Shown one piece after another: positions 1 through 7,130 of a stretch of DNA of 13,345 nucleotides. The stretch is from JAQCEJ01 sp046160425. GTDB taxonomy: Bacteria > Planctomycetota > Planctomycetia > Planctomycetales > Planctomycetaceae. The position numbers and the translations under genes were made by a program. The number at the start of each line of letters is the position of its first letter. Position 1 is the first letter of the stretch. The stretch covers positions 1-13,345 of the forward strand of contig JBJXGP010000517.1 in NCBI GenBank assembly GCA_046160425.1. Direction: 5' to 3'. Under the pieces are notes generated by a model, which did not search any database, had not been told where the DNA came from, and was given only the letters and a program-made list of their open reading frames with translations.

Positions 1-181
1 TCCCTTCCCGCAGCGCCGCCGCCAGTTCGCCCACTTCTTCCATAAACCACATGAACGTCCCGTCAACGCCGCGGGCACGATCCTTCTCGGAATACATCGC
101 CTGTATCAGGGCCTGCCATTCGGTTAATGTCAGCGGCGTCGATGAAACAGCAGGAGTATGAATGCTTCGCGTATCGGTCAT
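1..181 (-). CDS. MazG-like nucleotide pyrophosphohydrolase, N-terminal part (cut by window edge)
   Basis: The frame opens with ATG at 179-181 and runs off the left edge, giving 60 residues plus one base. Visible signs are a short polar N-terminus, then a helix (about residues 20-31), the stretch SEKDRARGVDGTF (31-43) and the acidic motif EEVGEL at 48-53. In MazG-type all-alpha NTP pyrophosphatases, paired glutamates of this EExxE helix bind magnesium. The family hydrolyses nucleoside triphosphates to monophosphate and pyrophosphate in the cytoplasm. The 'EKDRARG..GTF.WF.EEVGEL' layout fits the short single-domain MazG-like group rather than full E. coli MazG. The gene lies on the same strand as the TPR-peptidase gene, 230 bases downstream of it. 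No strong ribosome site is seen. The family call rests on the N-terminus only; the second half of the active site is outside the window. Confidence 0.75.
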   Translation of the reverse strand, partial: MTDTRSIHTPAVSSTPLTLTEWQALIQAMYSEKDRARGVDGTFMWFMEEVGELAAALREG

Positions 182-251
182 GAAATCGCTCGATCGACTT
201 TCGATGAAATATGTTTCTTGAACAAACTTTCGAATGCGGGATCTCACTGAG

Positions 252-292
252 AAAACTGAAATTTATGAACAGGCTGAATGAAGAAATTTCAG
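252..292 (-). terminator. Possible weak terminator hairpin after the TPR-peptidase gene
   Basis: Arms CTGAAATTT (256-264) and AAATTTCAG (284-292) pair perfectly over 9 bp around a 19-base loop. Read on the minus strand, the hairpin lies about 120 bases past the stop codon of the TPR-peptidase gene and is followed by TTTTC (251-255 complement). On the plus strand it is followed by ACCCCC. This suits a weak intrinsic terminator of the minus strand, but the stem is AT-rich and the loop is large. It could instead be a protein-binding site upstream of the MazG-like gene. The rest of 182-411 shows no gene. Confidence 0.3.
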
Positions 293-411
293 ACCCCCGG
301 AAATGTGTCCCTCTATTGTATCACCGATTCCCGGCGAGTGAAGCATGGGGACTCGTCATCGATGAGACAATCGCGAGATATGTGCCCCACACGGCGACGA
401 GTGCCGTCCAA

Positions 412-3330
412 TCACTCCGTCTCTTTCAGCGTCCTACGGACTTGCTGCGCCTGCTCATCGTCCGGATGATCCTTGAGCACCCGGTCGATCGTCGCCGAGG
501 CTTTGTCTTTCTCTCCCATTTCGAGCAGACAATTCGCCAGCTTGATCCCCTGCTCGTATTTTTCAGGATCGAGCTTCCAACCGGTCTCGAACGCCTTGGC
601 GGCCTTCGAATATTCGGCCTGCTGCATCCAGCTTTCACCCAGCAGCGGATAAACCTCCGCATCGTGTACATTGACATGCAACACATCCCGGCCGTGTCGA
701 ATGACCGCCGGATAATCCTTTCGCTCCCATGCCATTTGGCATAGACGTTTGCTGTGTTCCGGTTCGTCCGCTTCATACTTCGCCAGCGCTTCGAGCGATT
801 GTCTTATCCGTTCCTGATCTTTTTGCTTATCGGCGATGATCAACTCCGCTTTCATGAACGGCACATGCTCGGGCCACTTCTCTCGACCGATGCGACAAGA
901 CTCGGAGGCGTCTTCGAATTGTTCGAGCGACAACTGCAATGTCATCAGTCGTTCCAGCACCGGCAGCGATGGATGCTCGGCGTCCCACACATTCCGCAAT
1001 CGCTCCTGCGCCGACCGAAAATCTTTCTTGGCGATCTCGAGATCGGCTTTGAAAATCGTCGCCAGTTCGTGATGATCGCTCTCCTTGAGCACCTGGTCGA
1101 CCATTTTCAGCGGGCGTTTTCTCTCGCCGGTCTCCCATAATGCTCGCGCGTAATTGATCTGCACATCAGGGTTATCCGGAGTCTCCTTGAACAGTTTTTC
1201 CCACTCCTTGATGGTGCGCTGGGTGTACGCTCCCGTGCCGATTCGCTGGACTCTCTCATGGAGATATACTCGAAATGCCCGTTCGAGTTCATCGAGTTCG
1301 ATGCCGCACGCCTTGCGGACGACGTCCTCGGTCGAGAGATTCTGCTTATATCCCTTGAGCATATCGAGGCTCACATCGGGTCCGAATTTCTGCTCGAGGA
1401 AATCGAGATACAACCGGCTTTGGCAATAGGCCATCTGCCAATCTTCGGACGATTTGGCCCGTTGAAAGCCGTCGTTCAAATTTTTCAGTTCAAACAGTTG
1501 ATTGCCGGGGACGCGCTTCCGCAGCAGATCCTGCCATTGCGACGGTTCGATTGGCGATTCATATTTCACCGCCAGCGCCTCGGTGAACCAGTGCGGTATT
1601 CCGAATTCGGTCTGCTGCAACGTGATGATATGCACGAACTCATGCCGGGCCACGCGTGCCCAGTTGTAGGGCTTTTCCATCGACGTCGGCGAGACGAGCG
1701 AAATCACTTTGCCCGTCGAGGCCCCGATCGTGTGCAACCACGGCAGGCCGGTCATGCGGGCGCTGAACCAGGCATGGGCCGTTTCCCCGTCGCCATCATA
1801 GAACACGTCGAACTGCGTCGGTTCGGGGGGTTCGTAGCCCAAACCCTGCGTCAGTTCCGAATAGACCTCCTCCAGAAAATCGGCGAGCGCTTCCCCGAAA
1901 ATCTGATCGTGCCCGCCATCCACGCGAATCACGAAATGATCGGTCGTGATCGTTTGATAGCCTTCGAGTTGGTCGAGCACCTTTCGCAAATTGCTGACGC
2001 GGACATGATACGGATCGGCCTTGAACGCCGCATCGAGCAACAACCGCCCTTCATCGAGCCGCCCGATCTGAATATACATCTGCGCGAGCGACGCTTTCGG
2101 TTCGGGGAGCTTCGGCATCAAGCGATTCGCCCCGACGAAGCAGACTTCGGCCTGCGGATATCGTCGATGATTTTCGAAAAGTTCTCCCAAGATGGTCAAG
2201 GCGTATCCCGGCTTGGGATTCATCTTGGCGAGATCGATTAGAGTTTTTTCGTACTCCTGCCCCTTCGGCTCGTAGGTGTCGATCTTGTCCAGATGTGCGA
2301 ACAACGTTTCGAGTTCGTCAACGGCGGGCCAGCCCGTTTTCAGCATGTGACAGAACGCCACGCGCGCCAAAGTCCGCTGATCGTGCGGATTGACTTCGAG
2401 CGCACTCTTGAGATGGCCAAGCGCCAGGTCGGTGTTCTCGCGCCAGAGTTCCACGTCGGCCAAGACGTGAAAAGCGGATGGATAATGCGGATTGAGCACC
2501 AACGCCTCGAGCGCCGATTTCTCCGCCGCTTCGTAATCGTGCTTGATCAACCGCGACTGCGCGATCGCCGTCAGAACTTCAGCCGACTGAAAGTTGATCG
2601 CCAATGCCGATTGAAATTCGGACGAGGCATCGGCCTCGTTGTACTTTTCGAGGAACATCATCCCCGCAAAGTGATGTGCGGGCCAATAATCTTTCTCGTT
2701 CATCAGCGCATCGGGACAGAGCGTGTTCACGATGAAATCGAAGATCTGCGTCGAGCCGTTGAACCGGGCGTACTGTGCCGCCCCATCGGCGATGATGAGC
2801 AGCGTCTCCGCATCGGTCGGCTGCGCCTGATTGTAGTACCGCACGAGATCGCGGTAATTGATCTCCGCCTCTTTGAGTCGACCGGTCTCCGCGTAAACGT
2901 GTCCCTGAATGAGTATCGCCAGCGGGAGATTTTTCTCGGCCTCTAACGCCTCCTGAGCCAGCTTTTCCGCCGCAGTATAATCGCCGACCAGATACGCCAA
3001 CTCGGCCCGTCGAGCGGTGACTTGAGGAGACTTCAACTTCGTCAGCATCTCGGATTCGAGGCACGAGCGGGCCTTGCCCCACTCCCCTTCCGCCTGCTCC
3101 AACCGGCTGCGCAGCAGCATATGCATCACAAGTTTTTGTCGATCGTCTTCGGCCAACGGCTCTTCGCGGGGGAGACTCTTTTCGAGTTCATCCAATGCTT
3201 CCCGCGCTTCCGCATACCGGCCATTGAGCAGATGCCCCCGACACGCGGCGAGATCATTTTCCTCCCCCCGGCAAGCCGAAGCCATCCCCCACAACACGCA
3301 ACTCGCGATTCCCAACCGAATAGTGGCCAT
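412..3330 (-). CDS. Exported TPR protein with embedded HExxH (gluzincin, peptidase MA-like) domain
   Basis: The product has 972 residues. It begins with a short signal sequence (about 1-19, ending ASA before Cys20; a lipoprotein reading is possible but the lipobox is poor). Residues about 25-460 are tetratricopeptide-type helical repeats, with motifs such as NYRDLVRYY, A.NPH.P.AF..LA and YPQAEVCF. Residues about 465-720 form a metallopeptidase-like domain with HEFVH at 563-567 and a downstream glutamate in WFTEALA (E584), as in gluzincins, where the two histidines and the glutamate bind zinc and the first glutamate is catalytic. TPR repeats resume at about 740-972. The intact motif suggests an active peptidase, presumably periplasmic, with the TPR arms binding partners or substrate. 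ATG at 3328-3330 is preceded by a strong AAGGAAGG (3337-3344). Substrate unknown. The domain order is clear; the cellular role is not. Confidence 0.85.
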   Translation of the reverse strand: MATIRLGIASCVLWGMASACRGEENDLAACRGHLLNGRYAEAREALDELEKSLPREEPLAEDDRQKLVMHMLLRSRLEQAEGEWGKARSCLESEMLTKLKSPQVTARRAELAYLVGDYTAAEKLAQEALEAEKNLPLAILIQGHVYAETGRLKEAEINYRDLVRYYNQAQPTDAETLLIIADGAAQYARFNGSTQIFDFIVNTLCPDALMNEKDYWPAHHFAGMMFLEKYNEADASSEFQSALAINFQSAEVLTAIAQSRLIKHDYEAAEKSALEALVLNPHYPSAFHVLADVELWRENTDLALGHLKSALEVNPHDQRTLARVAFCHMLKTGWPAVDELETLFAHLDKIDTYEPKGQEYEKTLIDLAKMNPKPGYALTILGELFENHRRYPQAEVCFVGANRLMPKLPEPKASLAQMYIQIGRLDEGRLLLDAAFKADPYHVRVSNLRKVLDQLEGYQTITTDHFVIRVDGGHDQIFGEALADFLEEVYSELTQGLGYEPPEPTQFDVFYDGDGETAHAWFSARMTGLPWLHTIGASTGKVISLVSPTSMEKPYNWARVARHEFVHIITLQQTEFGIPHWFTEALAVKYESPIEPSQWQDLLRKRVPGNQLFELKNLNDGFQRAKSSEDWQMAYCQSRLYLDFLEQKFGPDVSLDMLKGYKQNLSTEDVVRKACGIELDELERAFRVYLHERVQRIGTGAYTQRTIKEWEKLFKETPDNPDVQINYARALWETGERKRPLKMVDQVLKESDHHELATIFKADLEIAKKDFRSAQERLRNVWDAEHPSLPVLERLMTLQLSLEQFEDASESCRIGREKWPEHVPFMKAELIIADKQKDQERIRQSLEALAKYEADEPEHSKRLCQMAWERKDYPAVIRHGRDVLHVNVHDAEVYPLLGESWMQQAEYSKAAKAFETGWKLDPEKYEQGIKLANCLLEMGEKDKASATIDRVLKDHPDDEQAQQVRRTLKETE

Positions 3331-3336
3331 GCCGCA

Positions 3337-3344
3337 CCTTCCTT
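3337..3344 (-). promoter_or_regulatory. Ribosome binding site fixing the TPR-peptidase start
   Basis: AAGGAAGG on the minus strand lies 6 bases before the ATG at 3330. It is one of the few strong Shine-Dalgarno matches in the window and supports that start. Confidence 0.7.
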
Positions 3345-3380
3345 GTTCGCTGCTCGATAACTCGCACAGTTAGTTCCCCT

Positions 3381-3386
3381 ATCATA
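3381..3386 (-). promoter_or_regulatory. Candidate -10 box (TATGAT) upstream of the TPR-peptidase gene
   Basis: Minus-strand TATGAT in the context CCGGTATGATAGGGG, about 50 bases before the start codon. No convincing -35 box is seen at 16-18 bases. The same GGTATGAT pattern recurs upstream of DUF1501 protein A. Confidence 0.4.
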
Positions 3387-3492
3387 CCGGGAGCGGTTGC
3401 GCGACGGAAACCGATTCACCTAACAACTTGGTGAAAAACGGGTTGCAAGCCGCAGCGTACCACTGGCCCCAACAAGTCTGGTTTTGGTATTC

Positions 3493-3515
3493 TCATCGTC
3501 GGGTGCCGACGATGA
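3493..3515. repeat. Perfect palindrome, 10-bp stem, 3-base loop
   Basis: Arms TCATCGTCGG (3493-3502) and CCGACGATGA (3506-3515) are exactly complementary around the loop GTG. There is no T-run on either side, so it is not a classical terminator. It fits a REP-like dispersed element. Confidence 0.65.
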
Positions 3516-3716
3516 CGAGCGGTGATTGACAGAACATCGAGCAACGGCCCATCGGTAAACCATCCAGCATCTCCATAAGCCGGGGCTCCAGCATGTCTTG
3601 CCAGACGATGTCCTGAGAAGAGAAGAACACCGACTAAAGCCTGTGGCACTGGGCGCCGCCCATTTGATAACATCAATCTCGTGCTGCCGCCTCATTTCGC
3701 TGTCCGAGACCGCATG

Positions 3717-4502
3717 ATGAATGAACTCGCGTCTGATTCACCAATCGAAGCACAAGCACCGCGCCGGTGGTTGCCTTGGGGATGTATCGTTCCTTTGGTT
3801 CTTGCGATCGGTTTCGTGGCATGGTTGATACCGGCCGTGCAACATGCCCGTGAAGCGGCCCGCCATACTCAGTGCCGTGGGAACTACGCGCAGATTCGCT
3901 TGGCATTCTACAATTACCAGGACGCCTACGGGTGTCTGCCGCCGGCGTATATCGCGGACAAGGACGGCAAGCCGATGCATAGTTGGAGGGTGCTGATTCT
4001 GCCGTTCATCGATTGGAATGATCTCTATAAAAAGTATAACTTCAGCGAGCCGTGGAACGGTCCGAACAACCGCCAGCTGTTGCACGAATGCCCGATGGTT
4101 TTCAATTGCCCCAGCCGACCGGGTTTTCCAGACACGACCAACACCAGTTACGTTGTCGTGACCGGTCGCGAAACCGCTTTCCCCGGCAGCGAACCGATCT
4201 CACTCGATGACATCACCGATGGCCCTGAGAACACGATTCTCGTTGTTGAGATTGCCGATAACGAAATCCACTGGATGGAGCCGAGGGATCTGAAATTTGA
4301 CGAGATGAGTTTCATCATCGACGACCCGACCAAGCCGAGTATCTCGAGTCCACACATAGTTGGCCCGGCGGTGATGTTCGCCGACGGTGGGTCCGGCGTG
4401 CGGTTGCAGAAATACGTAAGCCCGGAGTCAGTGAAAGCCATGCTCACAATTGCCGGTGGCGAAGAGTTCACGATCGACGATTTATCGCCCCGCAGCAAAT
4501 GA
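3717..4502 (+). CDS. DUF1559 family protein, membrane-anchored, without the usual prepilin signature
   Basis: From ATG 3717 the product has 261 residues. ATG 3714 and GTG 3681 are in-frame alternatives. I prefer 3717 because the start resembles that of a second ORF at 4516. One membrane segment spans about 18-38, followed by the family signature IPAVQHAREAARHTQC (38-53) and a pseudopilin-like helix (NYAQIRLAFYNYQDAYGCLPP). Near the C-terminus is the H-x9-DG motif typical of DUF1559, His213 to Asp223-Gly224. Most DUF1559 proteins carry a type IV pilin-like GFTLIE leader before the membrane helix. Here it is replaced by RRWLPWGCIVPLVL, so prepilin peptidase cleavage is not expected and the protein probably stays anchored. 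The family is greatly expanded in planctomycetes and its function is unknown. No ribosome site is evident. Confidence 0.88.
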   Translation: MNELASDSPIEAQAPRRWLPWGCIVPLVLAIGFVAWLIPAVQHAREAARHTQCRGNYAQIRLAFYNYQDAYGCLPPAYIADKDGKPMHSWRVLILPFIDWNDLYKKYNFSEPWNGPNNRQLLHECPMVFNCPSRPGFPDTTNTSYVVVTGRETAFPGSEPISLDDITDGPENTILVVEIADNEIHWMEPRDLKFDEMSFIIDDPTKPSISSPHIVGPAVMFADGGSGVRLQKYVSPESVKAMLTIAGGEEFTIDDLSPRSK

Positions 4503-4561
4503 CAAGTACCAAACAATGAACGAAACCGCGACTGATTCGACGAAGGCGCGTAGGCTGAGAC

Positions 4562-4804
4562 GTGTTCCAGCCTTTCTCATGGTTCGGGCTTGAAAAACAC
4601 GTTGCCGACACCAAAGGCATTGACCTTTCTCAATGGAATATCCTGCCCCATCAGCAAAAAGAGCAGCTAATAGAGGGATTCACTCGCACCAAGGATTTGA
4701 TCGATCCAAATGATTGGTTCGATCCACAACGAGGGTTTGGAGGTCTTGGTCCTTGGGGTGTGGAAGCATATCATCAGATCCGAAGTAACGGTCTATTACA
4801 ATGA
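4562..4804 (+). CDS. Small hypothetical protein, overlapping the next gene; possible frameshifted longer gene
   Basis: From GTG 4562 the frame gives 80 residues, rich in Trp, Gln and Gly, with no signal peptide, membrane helix or domain I recognise. It stops at 4802-4804, inside the ATGA shared with the next ORF, so translation of the two is probably coupled. No ribosome site precedes the GTG. An alternative start, ATG 4516 in another frame, reads MNETATDSTKARR and then stops after 25 codons. That start resembles the beginning of the DUF1559 gene, so the true gene may start at 4516 and carry a frameshift near 4560. Coding status is moderately likely because of the tight overlap with the next ORF. 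Confidence 0.5.
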   Translation: MFQPFSWFGLEKHVADTKGIDLSQWNILPHQQKEQLIEGFTRTKDLIDPNDWFDPQRGFGGLGPWGVEAYHQIRSNGLLQ

Positions 4805-5037
4805 AAAAGAAGTGGACATATTTTAGTCTTGATTGGTGGGTTCGACACCGGGCCTATTTCGCTGCAGTCGTTGTGCTGTTGGTAGGTATTGTAATGTTTC
4901 TGACACGTGATTACCGAAATTGGTCGTTCATGAGCAATGGTAACATCTCGAAGCAAAGGCAACAGGAGATCCGTGAATCAATGGATTCCATCAAAACGAA
5001 ATCCAAGTCCGCGGTGGATTCAAGAGTGAAGTTATGA
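4801..5037 (+). CDS. Small single-span membrane protein, function unknown
   Basis: ATG 4801 gives 78 residues: a basic N-terminus (MKKKW), one strongly hydrophobic segment at about 18-35 (AYFAAVVVLLVGIVMFL), then a polar, Lys/Ser-rich tail with a likely helix (about 50-70). The positive N-terminal flank suggests the N-terminus is cytoplasmic and the tail periplasmic. It overlaps the preceding small ORF by four bases, ATGA. That arrangement and the ordered membrane segment argue for a real gene. No family recognised. Confidence 0.6.
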   Translation: MKKKWTYFSLDWWVRHRAYFAAVVVLLVGIVMFLTRDYRNWSFMSNGNISKQRQQEIRESMDSIKTKSKSAVDSRVKL

Positions 5038-5061
5038 CCTAAGAACGTCCACGCCGGGTGC

Positions 5062-5089
5062 CACTGCTGACAGCTTTGGGTCGGCAGTG
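5062..5089. repeat. Palindromic element, 10-bp stem with one G-T pair, 8-base loop
   Basis: Arms CACTGCTGAC (5062-5071) and GTCGGCAGTG (5080-5089) flank AGCTTTGG. It is preceded by GGGTGC. The CACTG...CAGTG arms resemble those of the palindrome at 9697-9719, which suggests a related dispersed family. Position is just after a small membrane gene, with no T-run. Confidence 0.6.
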
Positions 5090-5161
5090 TGATTCTCCGA
5101 AAATTGATAAGAACACAGCGCGACGATCTCGTTGACCTGCAAATGTTAGGGATTCAGACCG

Positions 5162-5335
5162 ATGACGCCTAAGCCAACCGATGTCCCAACCGTCGATATG
5201 TCGCCCGAAGCCATCGATCGGCGGTTTCGCATGGTGGAAGCCTTGCGCAAGCTCTGCGTCTCGCTGAAGCAGGCGGGTGAAAGAGGGGCGATGGACGAGG
5301 CGAACCGAGAACAGATGCCGGATCACAAAATCTAA
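5162..5335 (+). CDS. 57-residue hypothetical protein
   Basis: ATG 5162 to TAA 5333-5335. The product starts MTPKPTDVPTVDMSPEAIDR and continues as one amphipathic helix through about residue 40 (FRMVEALRKLCVSLKQAG), then a charged tail. It has no membrane span and no signal peptide. A weak AGGG lies about 10 bases upstream. I recall small planctomycete ORFs with a similar MSPEAIDRRLR start that occur in several copies per genome, but I cannot verify this. The strong amphipathic pattern and the in-strand position between two genes make coding more likely than chance. Confidence 0.5.
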   Translation: MTPKPTDVPTVDMSPEAIDRRFRMVEALRKLCVSLKQAGERGAMDEANREQMPDHKI

Positions 5336-5393
5336 GAGCCATTCATAATCGCACCAAAGATTGACACCCGTCTCCACCCAACGCAATCCAAGT

Positions 5394-5412
5394 CCCGGCT
5401 CACAGAGCCGGG
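5394..5412. repeat. Perfect palindrome, 8-bp stem, 3-base loop
   Basis: Arms CCCGGCTC (5394-5401) and GAGCCGGG (5405-5412) flank ACA. It lies in the gap between the 57-residue ORF and DUF1501 A, about 65 bases before the -10 candidate. No T-run follows, so a REP-like element is more likely than a terminator. Confidence 0.65.
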
Positions 5413-5478
5413 GCACACGAGCGGTATGACGCCAACCGGGGCATCCGGCATCTCGCTGGACACTCCTCTCAAGCGTGG

Positions 5479-5484
5479 TATGAT
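5479..5484 (+). promoter_or_regulatory. Candidate -10 box (TATGAT) of DUF1501 gene A
   Basis: TATGAT in the context CGTGGTATGATAGGCG, about 90 bases before the start codon and with an upstream TGG as in extended -10 promoters. No good -35 match is seen. A related GGTATGA sits at 5423-5429. Confidence 0.4.
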
Positions 5485-5570
5485 AGGCGTAACGTCAGCA
5501 AATACATACGCGGATATATTGCCCCACTGCGATTGACTCGTACTGTCGGCCATTTACGGAGCCATGTTCG

Positions 5571-6998
5571 ATGGGCCATCCCTCCGAATTGAATTCCTCT
5601 GGATGCGCTGATTTTCGGCAGAGTCGACTCAACCGACTCAGTCGCCGCGAACTTTTTCGCATCGGCGGGGTTTCGCTTTTGTCTCCTGCGCTCGTCAACG
5701 TGATCGCGTGGCGAGCGCTGGCCACACGAGGGACGCCGCGCATCAAGTCGTGTCTCATGCTGTTTCAAGCGGGAGGGATCAGCCAGATCGACACGGTCGA
5801 CATGAAGCCGCACTGCGACGATACGATTCGAGGAGAGTTCCAGCCGATTTCGAGCCGCGTGCCGAGCATGCCGGTCAGCGAGCATCTCCCCTATCTCGCA
5901 CAGCAGATGGACAAGTTCTGCGTTCTCCGCTCGATGCATCATCGCATGCTCTGTCACAACCCCGCCATCTATGCGGCGCTGGCGGGGCGCGAGGTCGGCG
6001 ATTCGCTTGCCGTCTCGAATCGCACATTCGCGAATCCCGAGGATTTTCCTCACTTCGGTTCGGTCGTTTCGAAGTTCATCCTGCCGCCGGAAGGGCTTCC
6101 GCCGTTCGTTGCATTTCCGTTCCGGCTCCGCAACGGTCCCGCTCCCAGCCCGGGACAATCCGCGGGATTTCTCGGACGTTCGAACGATCCCTTTCAAATG
6201 CTGCAAGATCCCAGCAGCGAATCGTTTCGCGTCGAAGAGCTGGAACTCGGCCACGAGATGACTCCCCTGCGTCTCGATCGTCGCAATCAATTGTTGTCTC
6301 AGTTCGAGCAGCAGATCGATTCTGTCGAACGCACGCGAGAAGTCGATTCGTACTCCGAATATTACAAAACCGCATTCTCGCTGATCAGCGGGCAGCGCGT
6401 CCGCCATGCGTTCGACTTGTCGCAGGAACCAACGGAACGGCGAGACAAATACGGCCGCAACGTCGTCGGGCAATCGTTTGTGCTGGGACGCCGGCTCATC
6501 GAAGCGGGGATTCCGTTTGTCTCGGTCTATTCGCCGTGCGACAACATCGACGGCCCGAGTTGGGATACGCACCTCAACAATTTTCCGCGACTGAAAGAGG
6601 TGTTACTCCCGCCTTTCGATCGTGCATTGGCGGCGTTGATCGAAGATATGCACGGCACGGGGATGCTTGCGGAAACGCTGGTGATCGTCGCAACTGAGTT
6701 CGGGCGCACTCCTCAAATCGGCGTGAGACGCTCGAACAACGGCAACAATTCGACCGGGCGCGATCACTGGCCGGGCTGTTATTCGATTTTACTGGCCGGT
6801 CCCGGAGTTCAGGGGGGATCATATTTCGGCGAGAGCGACCGTACCGGTTGGCATCCCAAGACCGACCCGGTCCACGTCGGCGACCTGGCCGCGACGATCT
6901 ACGATGCATTCGGGATCGACTCGAAGCAGTTCGTCTACGACACCCTCAATCGCCCGCACCTGTTGGCGGACGGTGAACCGGTTGACGGGCTGTTCTAA
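5571..6998 (+). CDS. DUF1501 family protein A, Tat-exported
   Basis: The product has 475 residues. It has a twin-arginine leader with SRRELFRIGG at 24-33 and a hydrophobic stretch after it (GVSLLSPALVNVIAW), so export folded through Tat is expected. The domain begins with SCLMLFQAGGISQIDTVDMKP and contains the family signatures EFGRTP (376-381) and GRDHW (396-400), plus the DTH stretch in SWDTHLNNF. DUF1501 proteins share the alkaline phosphatase/sulfatase-like fold. Their reaction is not established. In planctomycetes they usually follow a PSD1/DUF1549-DUF1553 gene, which is absent here; upstream are only small ORFs. ATG 5571 is the first start in frame after the promoter region, and the leader begins a normal distance after it. 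An ATG at 5564 is out of frame and ends after 15 codons. Confidence 0.92.
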   Translation: MGHPSELNSSGCADFRQSRLNRLSRRELFRIGGVSLLSPALVNVIAWRALATRGTPRIKSCLMLFQAGGISQIDTVDMKPHCDDTIRGEFQPISSRVPSMPVSEHLPYLAQQMDKFCVLRSMHHRMLCHNPAIYAALAGREVGDSLAVSNRTFANPEDFPHFGSVVSKFILPPEGLPPFVAFPFRLRNGPAPSPGQSAGFLGRSNDPFQMLQDPSSESFRVEELELGHEMTPLRLDRRNQLLSQFEQQIDSVERTREVDSYSEYYKTAFSLISGQRVRHAFDLSQEPTERRDKYGRNVVGQSFVLGRRLIEAGIPFVSVYSPCDNIDGPSWDTHLNNFPRLKEVLLPPFDRALAALIEDMHGTGMLAETLVIVATEFGRTPQIGVRRSNNGNNSTGRDHWPGCYSILLAGPGVQGGSYFGESDRTGWHPKTDPVHVGDLAATIYDAFGIDSKQFVYDTLNRPHLLADGEPVDGLF

Positions 6999-7045
6999 GT
7001 GCGGCGGGGGGGATGCTGCACAAGCAAGCGTTTCTTCGCGATGCA

Positions 7046-7065
7046 CACAGACAAGAATGTCTGTG
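7046..7065. repeat. Perfect palindrome, 8-bp stem, 4-base loop
   Basis: Arms CACAGACA (7046-7053) and TGTCTGTG (7058-7065) flank AGAA. It lies in the 199-base gap between DUF1501 A and the dehydratase-like gene. A smaller stem, CGGCT/AGCCG (7089-7104), follows. No T-run. From memory, such CACAGACA palindromes are scattered through planctomycete intergenic DNA. Confidence 0.65.
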
Positions 7066-7130
7066 CCACCGGATCGGCCCCTTGATCCCGGCTACAATGA
7101 GCCGAGCGAGAATTCATTCCCTCGCCGTGG

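Larger units (their letters stand above)
3331..3716. other. Divergent intergenic region, no gene supported
   Basis: This 386-base gap lies between the divergent TPR-peptidase and DUF1559 genes. It holds the ribosome site and -10 candidate of the former near its left end and a perfect hairpin at 3493-3515. Minus-strand frames across 3416-3695 are open, but they show no recognisable domain and no ribosome site. Several frames are open at once, which is usual for GC-rich non-coding DNA. A second short stem (TGGGC/GCCCA) sits near 3647-3660. The stretch may hold decayed sequence or dispersed repeats. Confidence 0.5.

Noticed and set aside
1258..2241. Long plus-strand open frame of 327 codons inside the TPR-peptidase gene
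   Set aside because: It is the reverse of a gene with clear domains and shows no domain or ribosome site; such shadows are common in GC-rich DNA.
3416..3695. Minus-strand ORFs of 86-91 codons upstream of the TPR-peptidase gene
   Set aside because: Overlapping frames are open together, no ribosome site or domain is visible, and a perfect hairpin interrupts the region.
5469..6572. Minus-strand open frame of 367 codons across DUF1501 A
   Set aside because: Arg- and Asp-rich shadow of the true gene on the plus strand.
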